Source: a virus
Strand: one strand, 5' to 3'
Virus record (IMG/VR): IMGVR_UViG_3300047560_000851
Location: 1-59,282 of that record
Length of the DNA: 59,282 bases
The notes beneath the pieces are model-generated. The model had not been told where the DNA came from and made no database searches. It saw only the letters and a program-made list of their open reading frames with translations. Made by a program: the position numbers and the translations under genes. This document shows, piece by piece, positions 44,060 through 52,176 of this stretch. Each line of letters opens with the position of its first letter. Position 1 is the stretch's first letter.

Positions 44060-44356
44060 CTATGCCTCGAAGTCACCAGTGAAGAGACCTTGAGCTGCGT
44101 ATGCTGCTTTCACAGTATCGATTACATGATTACATGCAACCTTTATCAACTCTTGGTGCCCTAGTACATCTAGCTGCTGCGCTGCAATAATTCTACCTAA
44201 CGCTTCAGCAAAACCGATGATGGCTTCGGGAGCTTCCAAATTCTTAACCTTCTTGGACGCAGCTTCTGTTGTGACTTTCACCACCTTCATGACTCTGCGT
44301 TTATCCAAGGTTATCTCATCTGGATTTTCCTGCTCAATAATCTCGTTAGTCATCAA
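44060..44356 (-). CDS. Hypothetical protein, 98 aa
   Basis: Begins inside the end of the SSB-like gene (11-nt overlap). The protein is helical and mixed-charge (DKRRVMKVVKVTTEAASKKV at the start, then an E/A/L-rich helix, ending GDFEA). It may work with the upstream DNA-binding protein. No family recognised. The 82 nt after it contain no gene. Confidence 0.6.
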   Translation of the reverse strand: MMTNEIIEQENPDEITLDKRRVMKVVKVTTEAASKKVKNLEAPEAIIGFAEALGRIIAAQQLDVLGHQELIKVACNHVIDTVKAAYAAQGLFTGDFEA

Positions 44357-45296
44357 AGTCCAACCCTGCCATTACATCAGCAATCTCTGACTCTAATGCA
44401 CCTGTTGTTTCCTTTACTTGCGGTGCAGGTGCCGTTGCTACAGGAATAGGTTGAGGTGCAGGTGCAGGTGCAGGTGCAGGTGCAGGTGCAGGTGCAGGTG
44501 CCGTTGCTACAGGAATTGGCTGTGCTACTGGTTGAGCTACTGGCGCAGCAATCGCTGGCGTTGACTCTGGTGCAAATGACTCTTCGCGTGGTACCGCAGC
44601 TAGACCTACGATTTGTTGGATTACGTCAGTTTGAGCAATCTCGGCTACTTGTGCTGCTGTCGCCTCATCCACTAAACCAATCGCTTTGAATGTCAACGCT
44701 GGGTGGGCTACTGTGTAATCGAAACCAATCTTAGTTGCAACCAATTGATATGGCACGTTACGTTTAACCAATGAATCACCGTATGCATCTAGTGCTTTAA
44801 GTGACGCAGCTGGTACACGAATTAACATAGGGTCGTTAATCATACCGATAGGTGCTACTGCTAGACGTTGTGAGTCTGAACATGCTTTACCCTTAGCGCC
44901 GTTTTCTGTAACGCGTGAACCCCATTGGTTATGGGCACATGTCGCACACTTCTTAGCTTGTGGGCTCTCTGAGTCTGGCTCTGGAGTAAGGCCGTTGTTA
45001 GAGTAGCATGTTGGCTTTGCGTCTGAACCTTCTGTATATCCTGTTGCGTAGAATACTTTAGAGCGGTGTGGGTTACGACCAACGATTACTACTTCAATGC
45101 TTGACGCTGGTTCGCCATCTTCACCTGGCTTTGTGATTAACTCACGGCTGTCGCCTTGTGTCTTGGTGAATACTTTACCCTTGATACTGATAACAGGGAA
45201 ACCGCCAGTAGGCGCAGAGCCCAGACGTTCTACTTGGAATAAGTTACCGATGTTAGCTGGTAACGTTGCTGCTTCAAATGGAATAATTTGTGACAT
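44346..45296 (-). CDS. SSB-like protein with Cys cluster, Ala-Pro linker and acidic tail
   Basis: 316 aa. Residues 1-210 look like a beta-rich domain with a four-Cys cluster around 97-142 (C-Y-S-N-N, CATC, C-S-D), which could bind zinc. A Pro/Ala-rich linker with about eight AP dipeptides follows, encoded by a hexanucleotide repeat. The protein ends GLDFDD, the type of acidic C-terminal tip by which single-stranded DNA-binding proteins recruit partners. Its neighbours are replication genes. The SSB role is inferred from architecture. AGGAG precedes ATG. Confidence 0.5.
   Translation of the reverse strand: MSQIIPFEAATLPANIGNLFQVERLGSAPTGGFPVISIKGKVFTKTQGDSRELITKPGEDGEPASSIEVVIVGRNPHRSKVFYATGYTEGSDAKPTCYSNNGLTPEPDSESPQAKKCATCAHNQWGSRVTENGAKGKACSDSQRLAVAPIGMINDPMLIRVPAASLKALDAYGDSLVKRNVPYQLVATKIGFDYTVAHPALTFKAIGLVDEATAAQVAEIAQTDVIQQIVGLAAVPREESFAPESTPAIAAPVAQPVAQPIPVATAPAPAPAPAPAPAPAPQPIPVATAPAPQVKETTGALESEIADVMAGLDFDD
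44455..44502 (-). repeat. Hexanucleotide microsatellite GGTGCA x7
   Basis: On the plus strand GGTGCA repeats seven times (44455-44496) and is followed by GGTGCC. It encodes alternating Ala-Pro in the SSB-like protein. The sequence just left, GGTGCCGTTGCTACAGGAAT, recurs just right, so the block is also flanked by a direct repeat. Slippage would keep the reading frame and change only linker length. Confidence 0.9.
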
Positions 45297-45305
45297 AACT
45301 TTCTC

Positions 45306-45572
45306 CTAATGAGTTGTATCTACTGATAAATCGTACCCATACTCTTTCATCAAACTGATAAATTCGGCATGGATTTGGTTAGCTAACATAAGCGGATATG
45401 TCGTGTCGTCTTCCATCAAGAACATATCTTCTAATCTGTCTAGCATTACTGCAGCGCAAGCAACGAACGCCAAGTCTGGTTCCATTCTTGATGTTACTTC
45501 TGTTACTACGCTACAGGCTTCCTGAAATAACGCCTCTTCCTCTTCTGTGGTAAGAGTATCTCCAGTTCCCAT
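45306..45572 (-). CDS. Hypothetical acidic helical protein, 88 aa
   Basis: Strongly acidic N-terminus (TTEEEEALFQEACS) and helical body with DLAFVACAAVMLDRLEDMFL. Its ATG overlaps the stop of the upstream gene region by one base. Part of the recombination/replication cluster; function unknown. Confidence 0.65.
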   Translation of the reverse strand: MGTGDTLTTEEEEALFQEACSVVTEVTSRMEPDLAFVACAAVMLDRLEDMFLMEDDTTYPLMLANQIHAEFISLMKEYGYDLSVDTTH

Positions 45573-45961
45573 TAACTTCTCCTTACGTTTACTGACATCG
45601 TTTCTGACCAGTTAAGACCTGGTGGGATGTCATCATGCGCTGCTTTATACTGCTGAACAGCCGTTTTGTTTGGTTTAATATCCAAGAACTCCCATGCGCC
45701 GTTAGGCACAACCCAGTTATGGAAGAACGCTTCCTTGTCTGCTGTCGTTACGGATAGTTTGGATGTCTTGTACGCAGTACCAAATTCTGTCTTGATACTA
45801 TCAACGCCTGACTCATTGAACTCTTTGAGTAAGTACGCTTCAATCTTTTCTTGCTTTTCCTTATCAGCTGCATCCGCTGCCTCGTATTCATTCTTACGCT
45901 GGGCACGTCGGTCACGTAGCTTGATGTAGGTTGCAACAACTTCTGCTTTATTTAACGCCAT
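45572..45961 (-). CDS. Hypothetical helical protein of the phage recombination cluster, 129 aa
   Basis: Long charged N-terminal helix (YIKLRDRRAQRKNEYEAAD), then a compact domain with DSIKTEFGTAYKTSKLSVTT and WEFLDIKPNK. Proteins of this look regularly accompany SNF2-like helicases and RecB-like nucleases in podoviruses (memory), with unknown role. AGGAGAG precedes ATG. A leftward promoter lies just upstream at 45990-46018. Confidence 0.65.
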   Translation of the reverse strand: MALNKAEVVATYIKLRDRRAQRKNEYEAADAADKEKQEKIEAYLLKEFNESGVDSIKTEFGTAYKTSKLSVTTADKEAFFHNWVVPNGAWEFLDIKPNKTAVQQYKAAHDDIPPGLNWSETMSVNVRRS

Positions 45962-45989
45962 GAGTCTCTCCTAAAGTCTCTATGTTGTA

Positions 45990-46018
45990 ATACTATACAA
46001 TTGTAAATTATATGTCAA
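45990..46018 (-). promoter_or_regulatory. Leftward sigma70-like promoter
   Basis: Reading leftward: TTGACA at 46018-46013, then TAGTAT at 45995-45990 (17-nt spacer) or TATAGT at 45997-45992 (15-nt spacer). The -35 box overlaps the HNH gene stop. It would restore expression of downstream replication genes separated from the helicase by the HNH gene. Confidence 0.55.
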
Positions 46019-46470
46019 CTATTTTGCGAAGCTCTTCTTCCACAGTTCATTGGGGGTGTTGTTAGTGCTCTCTCTATGCTCCATCCGTGTCTATTTACCC
46101 TCTCAAATAGTGTATGCGGTTTGCATCCAACAACCTCAGCCCATTCCGTAACGCATCTAGATACTCCATCAAGAGTCCATACAGTGTTGGCGCTTCTGTT
46201 TCGCTGTTGTTGTTTTCTTGTAGCCCACCTACAATTATCTTTCGAGTACCCTTTAGTATTATCTATTCTGTCGATGGATGTGCCTTCTGGGCGTTCTCCC
46301 ATATCGGCTAAGAATTCAGTGAATGACTCCCATCTAGGATCTAATACAATACCCCTACCTCCATACTTACTAAAGCTCTGGTTGTTGGGGTTAAGACATC
46401 GTTGTTTCATCATGTGCCATGATTTATACGTTGGCGTCGATGTAGTATGGGTTGTATGGTTATGTCGCAT
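46015..46470 (-). CDS. HNH endonuclease (homing type)
   Basis: 151 aa. The motif order YKSWHMMKQRC, FSKYGGRGI, WESFTEFLADMGERP, SIDRIDN, GYSKDNCRWAT is that of free-standing phage HNH nucleases, followed by a helix-turn-helix-like tail (LDGVSRCVTEWAEVVGC) for DNA recognition. It lies between the helicase and the 129-aa gene, overlapping the helicase stop by 11 nt. It probably spreads itself by homing rather than serving the phage cycle. Confidence 0.85.
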   Translation of the reverse strand: MRHNHTTHTTSTPTYKSWHMMKQRCLNPNNQSFSKYGGRGIVLDPRWESFTEFLADMGERPEGTSIDRIDNTKGYSKDNCRWATRKQQQRNRSANTVWTLDGVSRCVTEWAEVVGCKPHTLFERVNRHGWSIERALTTPPMNCGRRASQNS

Positions 46471-48016
46471 CTCTTATAAGCTCCAGTAATATATTTTGCA
46501 TTTTTTCCTTGGTTTGTAACCTTGTATACATTTTGCGTTCTACTGGGCTACCTTCAATGTTTACGATAAGTTGCGCATGTTTTTGCCCAGGTCGTCGGAC
46601 CCGAGCGCAGGCTTGACCATAAACATCTTGTGAGGTGATTGGTGCATACCATATGATGGTATTTGCTGCAGTTAACGACAACCCATGAGACATCGTAGAT
46701 GGAATAGCTACCAGCACATGCGGGTCTTTAGTCTTCTGAAACGCGCTCAGAATATCATCTCGCTGTTGCTTCGTCACACCACCATGTATGCACTCAACGG
46801 TATATCCGTTCTCGCGCAAATAGTCTGTTACTAACCCAACTGATGACACGAATGGCACAAACACGATGGTCTTAGTACCAGCTTCTTCGATAATCTCCTT
46901 GACCAGTTCTAGTCTGGGCTTTGCATCGAGCGTTACTTCGTCACCTTGTGAGTTGTATGCTACACCGCAGGCAATCTGCACCAGCTTAGAAACCTTAACA
47001 GCTTCGTTAACTGCCAATACTTCGCCACCGTCTACCTCAAGTTTGAGTTTAGTGAGCATCTCTTTGTAGGCTTTTGCTTGATCTGCTGTAAGGTCTACTT
47101 GTCGTGTCATGAATACACACTCAGGCAAATCAGTACAATCCTCAAGCGCAAACCTAATCGCAGGTTGCATTACTTCTTTAACTGTCTCGGTCGCTGTCGC
47201 TTTCGGTATCCATGTAAATGGACCTTGCTGCTTCATGACCTGATCGCGGAAGCGATTAAAGTACGGCGGTACATTCGTTGGTACAATTAGTCGGCACTGC
47301 GCCCATGCATCTGTTGGTGCGTTAGGGGTTGGTGTTCCGGTCAGACCGAATACACTACGCGGACTTTGTTTATTACATATGACGTTATGTGCTTTCCAAA
47401 TATCTGTACTTGCATTACGCGCTGCCTGTGCTACCTCATCAATAACAATAAGGTCAATATCGGGTCTATCCTTCATCGCATCTGCAATAATCTTCATGCC
47501 GTGATGGTTGATAAGGTATACGTCAGCCTTTTGTTCCAACAGCTTTAGCCGCTTATCGCGGCTTCCGTGTAATACTGCATACTCTAAATGTGGGAAATGT
47601 CTGAATACTTCGTCAGCCCACGTACGCTCTAGGGTTGATAACGGCGCCGATATAAGTAATCGTGTTGCCTTACCTTGACTCCGTAAATAATCAAAAGCCC
47701 AAAGCGTTGCTAATGTTTTACCACTACCCATGCCGTTAAGGCAAAAGGCTCGTGGATTTAATGATAAGAACTCCACTGTTGCACGTTGTGCGTCAAATGG
47801 CGTGAACAATCCAGGCCACTGATAGTAATATCCGACAGGTGATGGGACAGAAAAACCCATGTTACGAAGCACACGGGTTTCATCTAATCTGTGGGGGACT
47901 GCCACCATCGTGTCCCCTCTAAACTGAAATGTCTTAGCTGTTGGTATTACTGTTGTTATTCTGTTAGGGTTTCTTACTTTTAGTACTACGCTCTTCTTGC
48001 TCCTAACAATGAGCAT
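46460..48016 (-). CDS. SNF2-like superfamily 2 helicase
   Basis: 518 aa. Motif I GMGSGKT at 95-101, motif II DEVA at 193-196, motif III LTGTPTPN and motif VI QACARVRRPGQKH in the C-terminal lobe. SNF2-like helicases of podoviruses take part in DNA remodelling, recombination or replication fork repair. The first 40 residues are a small beta-rich extension. GGAGAG precedes ATG. Neighbours are nucleases and the HNH gene. Confidence 0.88.
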   Translation of the reverse strand: MLIVRSKKSVVLKVRNPNRITTVIPTAKTFQFRGDTMVAVPHRLDETRVLRNMGFSVPSPVGYYYQWPGLFTPFDAQRATVEFLSLNPRAFCLNGMGSGKTLATLWAFDYLRSQGKATRLLISAPLSTLERTWADEVFRHFPHLEYAVLHGSRDKRLKLLEQKADVYLINHHGMKIIADAMKDRPDIDLIVIDEVAQAARNASTDIWKAHNVICNKQSPRSVFGLTGTPTPNAPTDAWAQCRLIVPTNVPPYFNRFRDQVMKQQGPFTWIPKATATETVKEVMQPAIRFALEDCTDLPECVFMTRQVDLTADQAKAYKEMLTKLKLEVDGGEVLAVNEAVKVSKLVQIACGVAYNSQGDEVTLDAKPRLELVKEIIEEAGTKTIVFVPFVSSVGLVTDYLRENGYTVECIHGGVTKQQRDDILSAFQKTKDPHVLVAIPSTMSHGLSLTAANTIIWYAPITSQDVYGQACARVRRPGQKHAQLIVNIEGSPVERKMYTRLQTKEKMQNILLELIRDAT

Positions 48017-48025
48017 CTTGCTCTC

Positions 48026-48292
48026 CTATGTGTAAGACTTTTTACCGAACTTACCTTTTCTCCATCCACGATTTTCTTCACGGCTGATTACTCGTGTATT
48101 ACTATCTGCACCGCTACCGCCTTGGCGCAATGGTTTCTTGTGGTCTACGTCTTTACCATCACCAACTTTAACTTTGCCATCAGCAATTGCATGACGACGC
48201 GCACGGTTACGGTCAACACGTTTCTCAACGTTTTCGGGTTTCTTTTGGTACTCAGCCATGTAGGCTAATTTCTTTGGGGTTGTCTTTGGCAT
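48026..48292 (-). CDS. Small HNH-like nuclease, 88 aa
   Basis: A basic protein with DVDHKKPL at 48-55 followed by GGSGADSNTRVISREENR, the D-H ... N ... N/R arrangement of HNH nuclease cores. The length is that of a minimal HNH domain. It lies between helicase and VRR-NUC nuclease, so it may act in replication or recombination rather than homing. AGGAG precedes ATG. Confidence 0.7.
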   Translation of the reverse strand: MPKTTPKKLAYMAEYQKKPENVEKRVDRNRARRHAIADGKVKVGDGKDVDHKKPLRQGGSGADSNTRVISREENRGWRKGKFGKKSYT

Positions 48293-48300
48293 ACTTACTC

Positions 48301-48591
48301 CTAATCAGTTACTTCCTGTAACCACAGTTCAAGGTTCTCCATCCCTGTCTCTTCGTTGACTACGAATGCGTGACCGCCTGCCTTTTGTATTTCGGAAATG
48401 GTAGTTTCCTGTCTCGGCGTTGGTTTCTTATTACCTGCTTTAGTTTCGATAGCAAAGTATTTACCTCGTATACAGCAGATGAAATCAAGCGAGGGTGAAC
48501 CCATTCCGTTCTGCACTGGGCAGTGCCAATATGCGTTGTACTTCTTTAAGAGTACTTTAACCTTTGCTTTGACTTTACCTTCTGGTGTCAT
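48301..48591 (-). CDS. VRR-NUC domain nuclease
   Basis: 96 aa. E4 in MTPEGKVK, D36 in GSPSLDF and E49-x-K51 in FAIETKAG give the PD-(D/E)XK active site of stand-alone VRR-NUC proteins. They cut branched or damaged DNA, often as partners of SNF2-like helicases. Its ATG overlaps the preceding gene by 4 nt. Confidence 0.85.
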   Translation of the reverse strand: MTPEGKVKAKVKVLLKKYNAYWHCPVQNGMGSPSLDFICCIRGKYFAIETKAGNKKPTPRQETTISEIQKAGGHAFVVNEETGMENLELWLQEVTD

Positions 48592-48833
48592 TCTGCTGCC
48601 GTCTTCGCAGCTTCTGCTTCTAGTTGTTTAGCGCGTTCGTCAATCTTTCGGAACTCGTTCTCTAGAAATAACCTAGCCATTATACCAAAAGTTTGGGCTG
48701 GCGTCATCTCACCAAACGGCAACTGGGTTGCATCAGGATCATCTGGAAGCGGAAACGGTGGGTCTGAATCAAAGTTAATCTTCAGTTCCTCGTTCTCGTA
48801 ATCGTCTTCCAATACTAATGTTACTTTAGCCAT
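48588..48833 (-). CDS. Hypothetical acidic protein, 81 aa
   Basis: Starts behind GGAGAGAG. The N-terminal half is acidic and Pro-rich (FDSDPPFPLPDDPDATQLPF); the C-terminal half is an E/A/K helix. The PFPLPDDPD motif could be a peptide that binds a partner. Function unknown. Confidence 0.6.
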   Translation of the reverse strand: MAKVTLVLEDDYENEELKINFDSDPPFPLPDDPDATQLPFGEMTPAQTFGIMARLFLENEFRKIDERAKQLEAEAAKTAAE

Positions 48834-48842
48834 GTCTCTCTC

Positions 48843-49052
48843 CTATGGGGCTAATGAAATAATGCGTTCATTCAGGATGTCGTAGTACGCTGTCATCGCC
48901 ATATACTGGTCGCCAAGTAAGTTCCTGTCGTGTACTGGCAGTGCATCATACTCTTCCGTCTTTTGGAATGCACCTAAACGCCTAATCTTTCCTTCTAGCT
49001 GGGTGCGCTCTTCATAAAGTCTATCAACCCATGTTGCTGTCTTTGCAACCAT
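48843..49052 (-). CDS. Hypothetical helical protein, 69 aa (crAss-like small family)
   Basis: Amphipathic helices (RLYEERTQLEGKIRRLGAF and LLGDQYMAMTAYYDILNERI) form a helical hairpin like small phage proteins that precede RecB-type nucleases (memory; the label is loose). GGAGAGAG precedes ATG. Function unknown. Confidence 0.6.
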   Translation of the reverse strand: MVAKTATWVDRLYEERTQLEGKIRRLGAFQKTEEYDALPVHDRNLLGDQYMAMTAYYDILNERIISLAP

Positions 49053-49061
49053 ATCTCTCTC

Positions 49062-49727
49062 CTATTTACCACAAAACTCACAACTTCTTACAGGGCAGTA
49101 ATTCTTGCATAGTCCGCTAGGTTTAGCAGGCCAGCTGTCCTTTTCATACGCCTGTTCCATTCGCAGTACTCGTGGCATAACTTCTTGCCATATCTGCGCC
49201 TCATGCTCCCCACGGATAAAGACTTCCTTATCTGTCTTATGCTCTTTGAGCCAAACAAACGCGGTTGTTACCTTCTCAACCCACGGGAATTTCTTCATAG
49301 CAAACGCTGCAAACAACTTCATCTGGTCATTGTCTGCCTTACGCTTACCTGTTTTCCAATCTAATAACACCGCATTCTTGTCGTTCACAATACCAATGTC
49401 GACGATACCTCGGCACCATACATCCTTACCAAACCACGTCGTCGGGGTTAAATCCCTAGTGAGCGCGATCTGTTCCTCTACTAACCGCTTACCATCCTTG
49501 GACACAATCTGCTGAATGACAGGCTCACAATAGTTCAAGTAATCAGGTAAGGGTTTGTTATTCTTTGCACGTTCTTCTAAGTGCTTATGGACTGTTTGCC
49601 CCCATAGTGCAGCTTCACCTGGAGGGTCTGGAGTATCCTTCGCTACTTTAATATGGTAATACTTTCTAGGGCAAGTCTCGAACGCTGTTAGCGATGAATG
49701 GCTCCACGCCATCTTTTTAGACGACAT
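49062..49727 (-). CDS. RecB/Cas4-like PD-(D/E)XK exonuclease with Fe-S cysteines
   Basis: 221 aa. C19 in FETCPRKYYH, H47, D110, D123 and K125 (LLDWKTGK) give the RecB-type active site. C207, C211, C216 and C219 at the C-terminus together with C19 can hold an iron-sulfur cluster, as in Cas4 and AddB. It probably resects phage or host DNA ends for recombination. GGAGAG precedes ATG. No CRISPR array is present, so it is not a Cas4 in function. Confidence 0.85.
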   Translation of the reverse strand: MSSKKMAWSHSSLTAFETCPRKYYHIKVAKDTPDPPGEAALWGQTVHKHLEERAKNNKPLPDYLNYCEPVIQQIVSKDGKRLVEEQIALTRDLTPTTWFGKDVWCRGIVDIGIVNDKNAVLLDWKTGKRKADNDQMKLFAAFAMKKFPWVEKVTTAFVWLKEHKTDKEVFIRGEHEAQIWQEVMPRVLRMEQAYEKDSWPAKPSGLCKNYCPVRSCEFCGK

Positions 49728-49764
49728 ATTCTCTCCAAAGGAATGAGGGTTGGGTACTCGCTGC

Positions 49765-49866
49765 GTCTACTGACAGGATTCGAACCTGCGGGACGGACTT
49801 GTTTCCAAGCGTACGACCTAAATTGTCAGCATTTAGCCTACAATAGCATCCGCTTTCCCCAATAGA
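49765..49866 (-). tRNA. Probable type II tRNA, anticodon UGA (Ser)
   Basis: Leftward, 102 nt. Acceptor strand TCTATTG (49866-49860) pairs with CAGTAGA (49772-49766), one G-U. The T arm is GCAGG-TTCGAAT-CCTGT. An anticodon arm CTAAAT/ATTTAG surrounds loop GCTGACA with TGA at 49828-49826. A long variable arm has CTTG-GAAA-CAAG with a lower ACG/CGT stem. Long variable arm plus TGA fits tRNA-Ser. Oddities: position 33 is C rather than U, the D arm is long and hard to pair, and no CCA is encoded. It may be a degenerate or unusual tRNA. Confidence 0.6.
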
Positions 49867-49871
49867 GACCA

Positions 49872-49900
49872 AATATACGCTTAGTCTATACAACTGTCAA
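49872..49900 (-). promoter_or_regulatory. Leftward sigma70-type promoter for the tRNA
   Basis: TTGACA at 49900-49895, a 17-nt spacer and TATATT at 49877-49872. The predicted start is about 49866, the 5' end of the tRNA. The -35 box abuts the polymerase gene stop at 49901. Confidence 0.7.
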
Positions 49901-51850
49901 CTACTTGGCTGCGCCATATGTCTGCGCAATATCCCCAGCACTCCATGTTACTAACTCAGGCCACCATGTAGGTGGTGTTCGCATATGCGACTGAACCGTA
50001 TCTAGCAAGGCTTGTGCCTCTGAGTCAGGTGCAATGTAAATCAATTCGTCGTGGACTGTATGCACTGGGGCATACCCAGTAGCTTTTTTAATAGCCAGCA
50101 TATTATCCGCGATGACCTCACGCGCTAGGTGTTGCACGATATTCTCATCAATCTTTCCTGCGTAGATGCGTGATTTGTTACGACCATGACCATATACCCA
50201 TTCTGATTTACCAGTTTCAGGATTACCTTCTTCTCGTAAGTCAGGGTATCTAATCATACCTTGAGGTGTCTTGATGCCTTCGGCTGTGGTATAGCATAAA
50301 CCCCAAGGGTCGATGTCTACTCGTGTGCCTTCTTGTATCGCGTTAAGCGCAGCGTGGCATGTTCTCCAGCCTGTTACAATCTCTGAATACGCATCGCGCC
50401 ACATACGCACGACTTCTTCTGACTCCATCTCGGATAGTTCTACCTTACCCATTAATTTCGCAACGGTCTGGAATGTCTTAGCACCCGCACCGAAACCTAA
50501 TCCTAAGTGGGCAACTTTACCAACCTGTCGCTGGTCTTTAGATACTTGATCTGTATCTACATTGTATAGCTTAGAGGCGAAGTCGATGTACAAGTCAGCT
50601 TTTTCAGGGTCAGCTTGGAATAACGCCATCGACGACGGCACCTTCCATAAGAAGTGATTGACCCGAAGCTCAATACCACTCAAGTCAGCGACGACTACCT
50701 TATGCCCTTTAGGTGCGCGAAGTGAGTTACGCAGTGCATCCGTTGGCTTTTGCTCTTTACCTACACGCGGTAAGTTCTGCTGATTAAGACTACCACCGCC
50801 ACCCCATCTGCCTGTTGTATCTGCACCATAGTATGTCAAGAATATCGGTAGCTTATCGTTAACTGTACAGGATAAAAAGCGTTCAATGCGAGACTCCAAT
50901 AAGGTACTCTTCACGCCTAATCGTGCTTGCGCAGCTGCTGCTACCATCGGGTCTGCATGATTTTGCAAATCAATAAACGCTTGGTCTGTCTTAGCTAACG
51001 CAGGTGTTTCTTTCTCAGGGTTTGTCGGACTAGGCTTCATCGGTACAGGTACATCAAACGCCCGTAGTATTTCCGAGAACTTACTGGCTGACGCCAACAT
51101 CTTACGCGCAGCTTCTGCTGCTTCCTCGTCGGTCATGCCAGGCTTATACGCCCCAATCATTGTCGCCACATCAAGCAGCATCAAGGTCTTACGTTCTTGC
51201 TCTTCAATCAGTGTGTACTTGAGTAAGTCTTTATCTAGCTCAAACTTAGGCTCAGTCAACATACGCACAGTCAAGTCAATGAGCTTTAATTCGCGCTGCG
51301 GTGTCTTCTGAATAAGGATTTTAAACAGCTGATAGCAAATCTCCACGTCGAGCTTGTTGTACTCGCGCATGAGTTCTATCTCTTCGCTGGTGAACTGGGC
51401 TAGGTGCTTGCCCTTGGTGTTTGTCTTTTCTAATGAGCCTTTGGCTGGCAGTCCATACTCTGCTGCAAGTTTGGCAAGTGATACACCATCACGGGTAATC
51501 GGTTTACCGTACTCATCAATCCATGATGCAGTTGTTTTGGTGTTTAGTGGGCGAGCCATTGCTGCGGTACATGCCCATAGCTTCGGGTTAATACCATAAT
51601 TGTAAGCTAAGATAAGCGCATCGAACCCTGCCATGTTATGCCCTACGGCAATCGACTGACTCCAATCAATCGCATGTAGGGCTGACGCAACATCCAGCCC
51701 AAAATAGACCTGCGTAGGTTCGTTGTTAATCTTAATCGCTACGCTGATAATCTCTGTGTCGGGATGCATTACATATTCGATGGGGCTCATGTTAGTGAGC
51801 GAATGACCCGTGTCATAGAATGACTCGAAATCAAGGGTTACTACTTGCAT
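49901..51850 (-). CDS. Family A DNA polymerase with 3'-5' exonuclease domain
   Basis: 649 aa. The N-terminal exonuclease begins TLDFES with D7 and E9. The polymerase has motif A VVADLSGIELR, motif B-like KVAHLGLGFGAG and motif C VHDEL (599-603, catalytic D601). Length and layout match phage family A enzymes of the T7-like type. It copies the genome with the AEP primase-helicase. AGGAGAG precedes ATG. Confidence 0.92.
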   Translation of the reverse strand: MQVVTLDFESFYDTGHSLTNMSPIEYVMHPDTEIISVAIKINNEPTQVYFGLDVASALHAIDWSQSIAVGHNMAGFDALILAYNYGINPKLWACTAAMARPLNTKTTASWIDEYGKPITRDGVSLAKLAAEYGLPAKGSLEKTNTKGKHLAQFTSEEIELMREYNKLDVEICYQLFKILIQKTPQRELKLIDLTVRMLTEPKFELDKDLLKYTLIEEQERKTLMLLDVATMIGAYKPGMTDEEAAEAARKMLASASKFSEILRAFDVPVPMKPSPTNPEKETPALAKTDQAFIDLQNHADPMVAAAAQARLGVKSTLLESRIERFLSCTVNDKLPIFLTYYGADTTGRWGGGGSLNQQNLPRVGKEQKPTDALRNSLRAPKGHKVVVADLSGIELRVNHFLWKVPSSMALFQADPEKADLYIDFASKLYNVDTDQVSKDQRQVGKVAHLGLGFGAGAKTFQTVAKLMGKVELSEMESEEVVRMWRDAYSEIVTGWRTCHAALNAIQEGTRVDIDPWGLCYTTAEGIKTPQGMIRYPDLREEGNPETGKSEWVYGHGRNKSRIYAGKIDENIVQHLAREVIADNMLAIKKATGYAPVHTVHDELIYIAPDSEAQALLDTVQSHMRTPPTWWPELVTWSAGDIAQTYGAAK

Positions 51851-51859
51851 CTTTCTCTC

Positions 51860-51988
51860 CTAAAACGTGTGGCAGTCGTACCATTTATTGAAGTCTTCTT
51901 GAACTAACTCTTCCCATGTATCTGGGATTGGGTTCAGCCACGACAGTACTTTATAGAAGATTACACCAAATATAGTACTTCCGACCAT
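51860..51988 (-). CDS. Hypothetical small protein, 42 aa
   Basis: Begins MVGSTIFGVIFYKVLSWLNP: a short hydrophobic helix that could associate with membranes, then an acidic tail (DTWEELVQEDF). AGGAG precedes ATG, which overlaps the upstream stop (TGATG). It fills the gap before the polymerase gene. Function unknown. Confidence 0.55.
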   Translation of the reverse strand: MVGSTIFGVIFYKVLSWLNPIPDTWEELVQEDFNKWYDCHTF

Positions 51989-52176
51989 CACTTTCTCCTA
52001 GTGTCTAAGTCCCTGCACTCCGCACTGCACCATCTACGGCTATCAGGTACGGGTTCTCCGCAGTACAGGCATGCGCCTGTATCATTCTCTGGTATGGCTT
52101 GCGAGCCAATCTCATCTAGTTTTGATTTTAATTGGAGTTCAATCAGATCGTTTGCTAAGTCTGCATCATCAGCCAT
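51988..52176 (-). CDS. Small C4 zinc-finger protein, 62 aa (DksA/TraR-like)
   Basis: C-terminal CLYCGEPVPDSRRWCSAEC gives the four-Cys finger of DksA/TraR or phage C4-type proteins, after a 35-residue charged helix. TraR-like proteins bind the secondary channel of host RNA polymerase and alter its promoter choice. For a phage that relies on host polymerase this is a plausible role, though unproven. Confidence 0.6.
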   Translation of the reverse strand: MADDADLANDLIELQLKSKLDEIGSQAIPENDTGACLYCGEPVPDSRRWCSAECRDLDTRRK

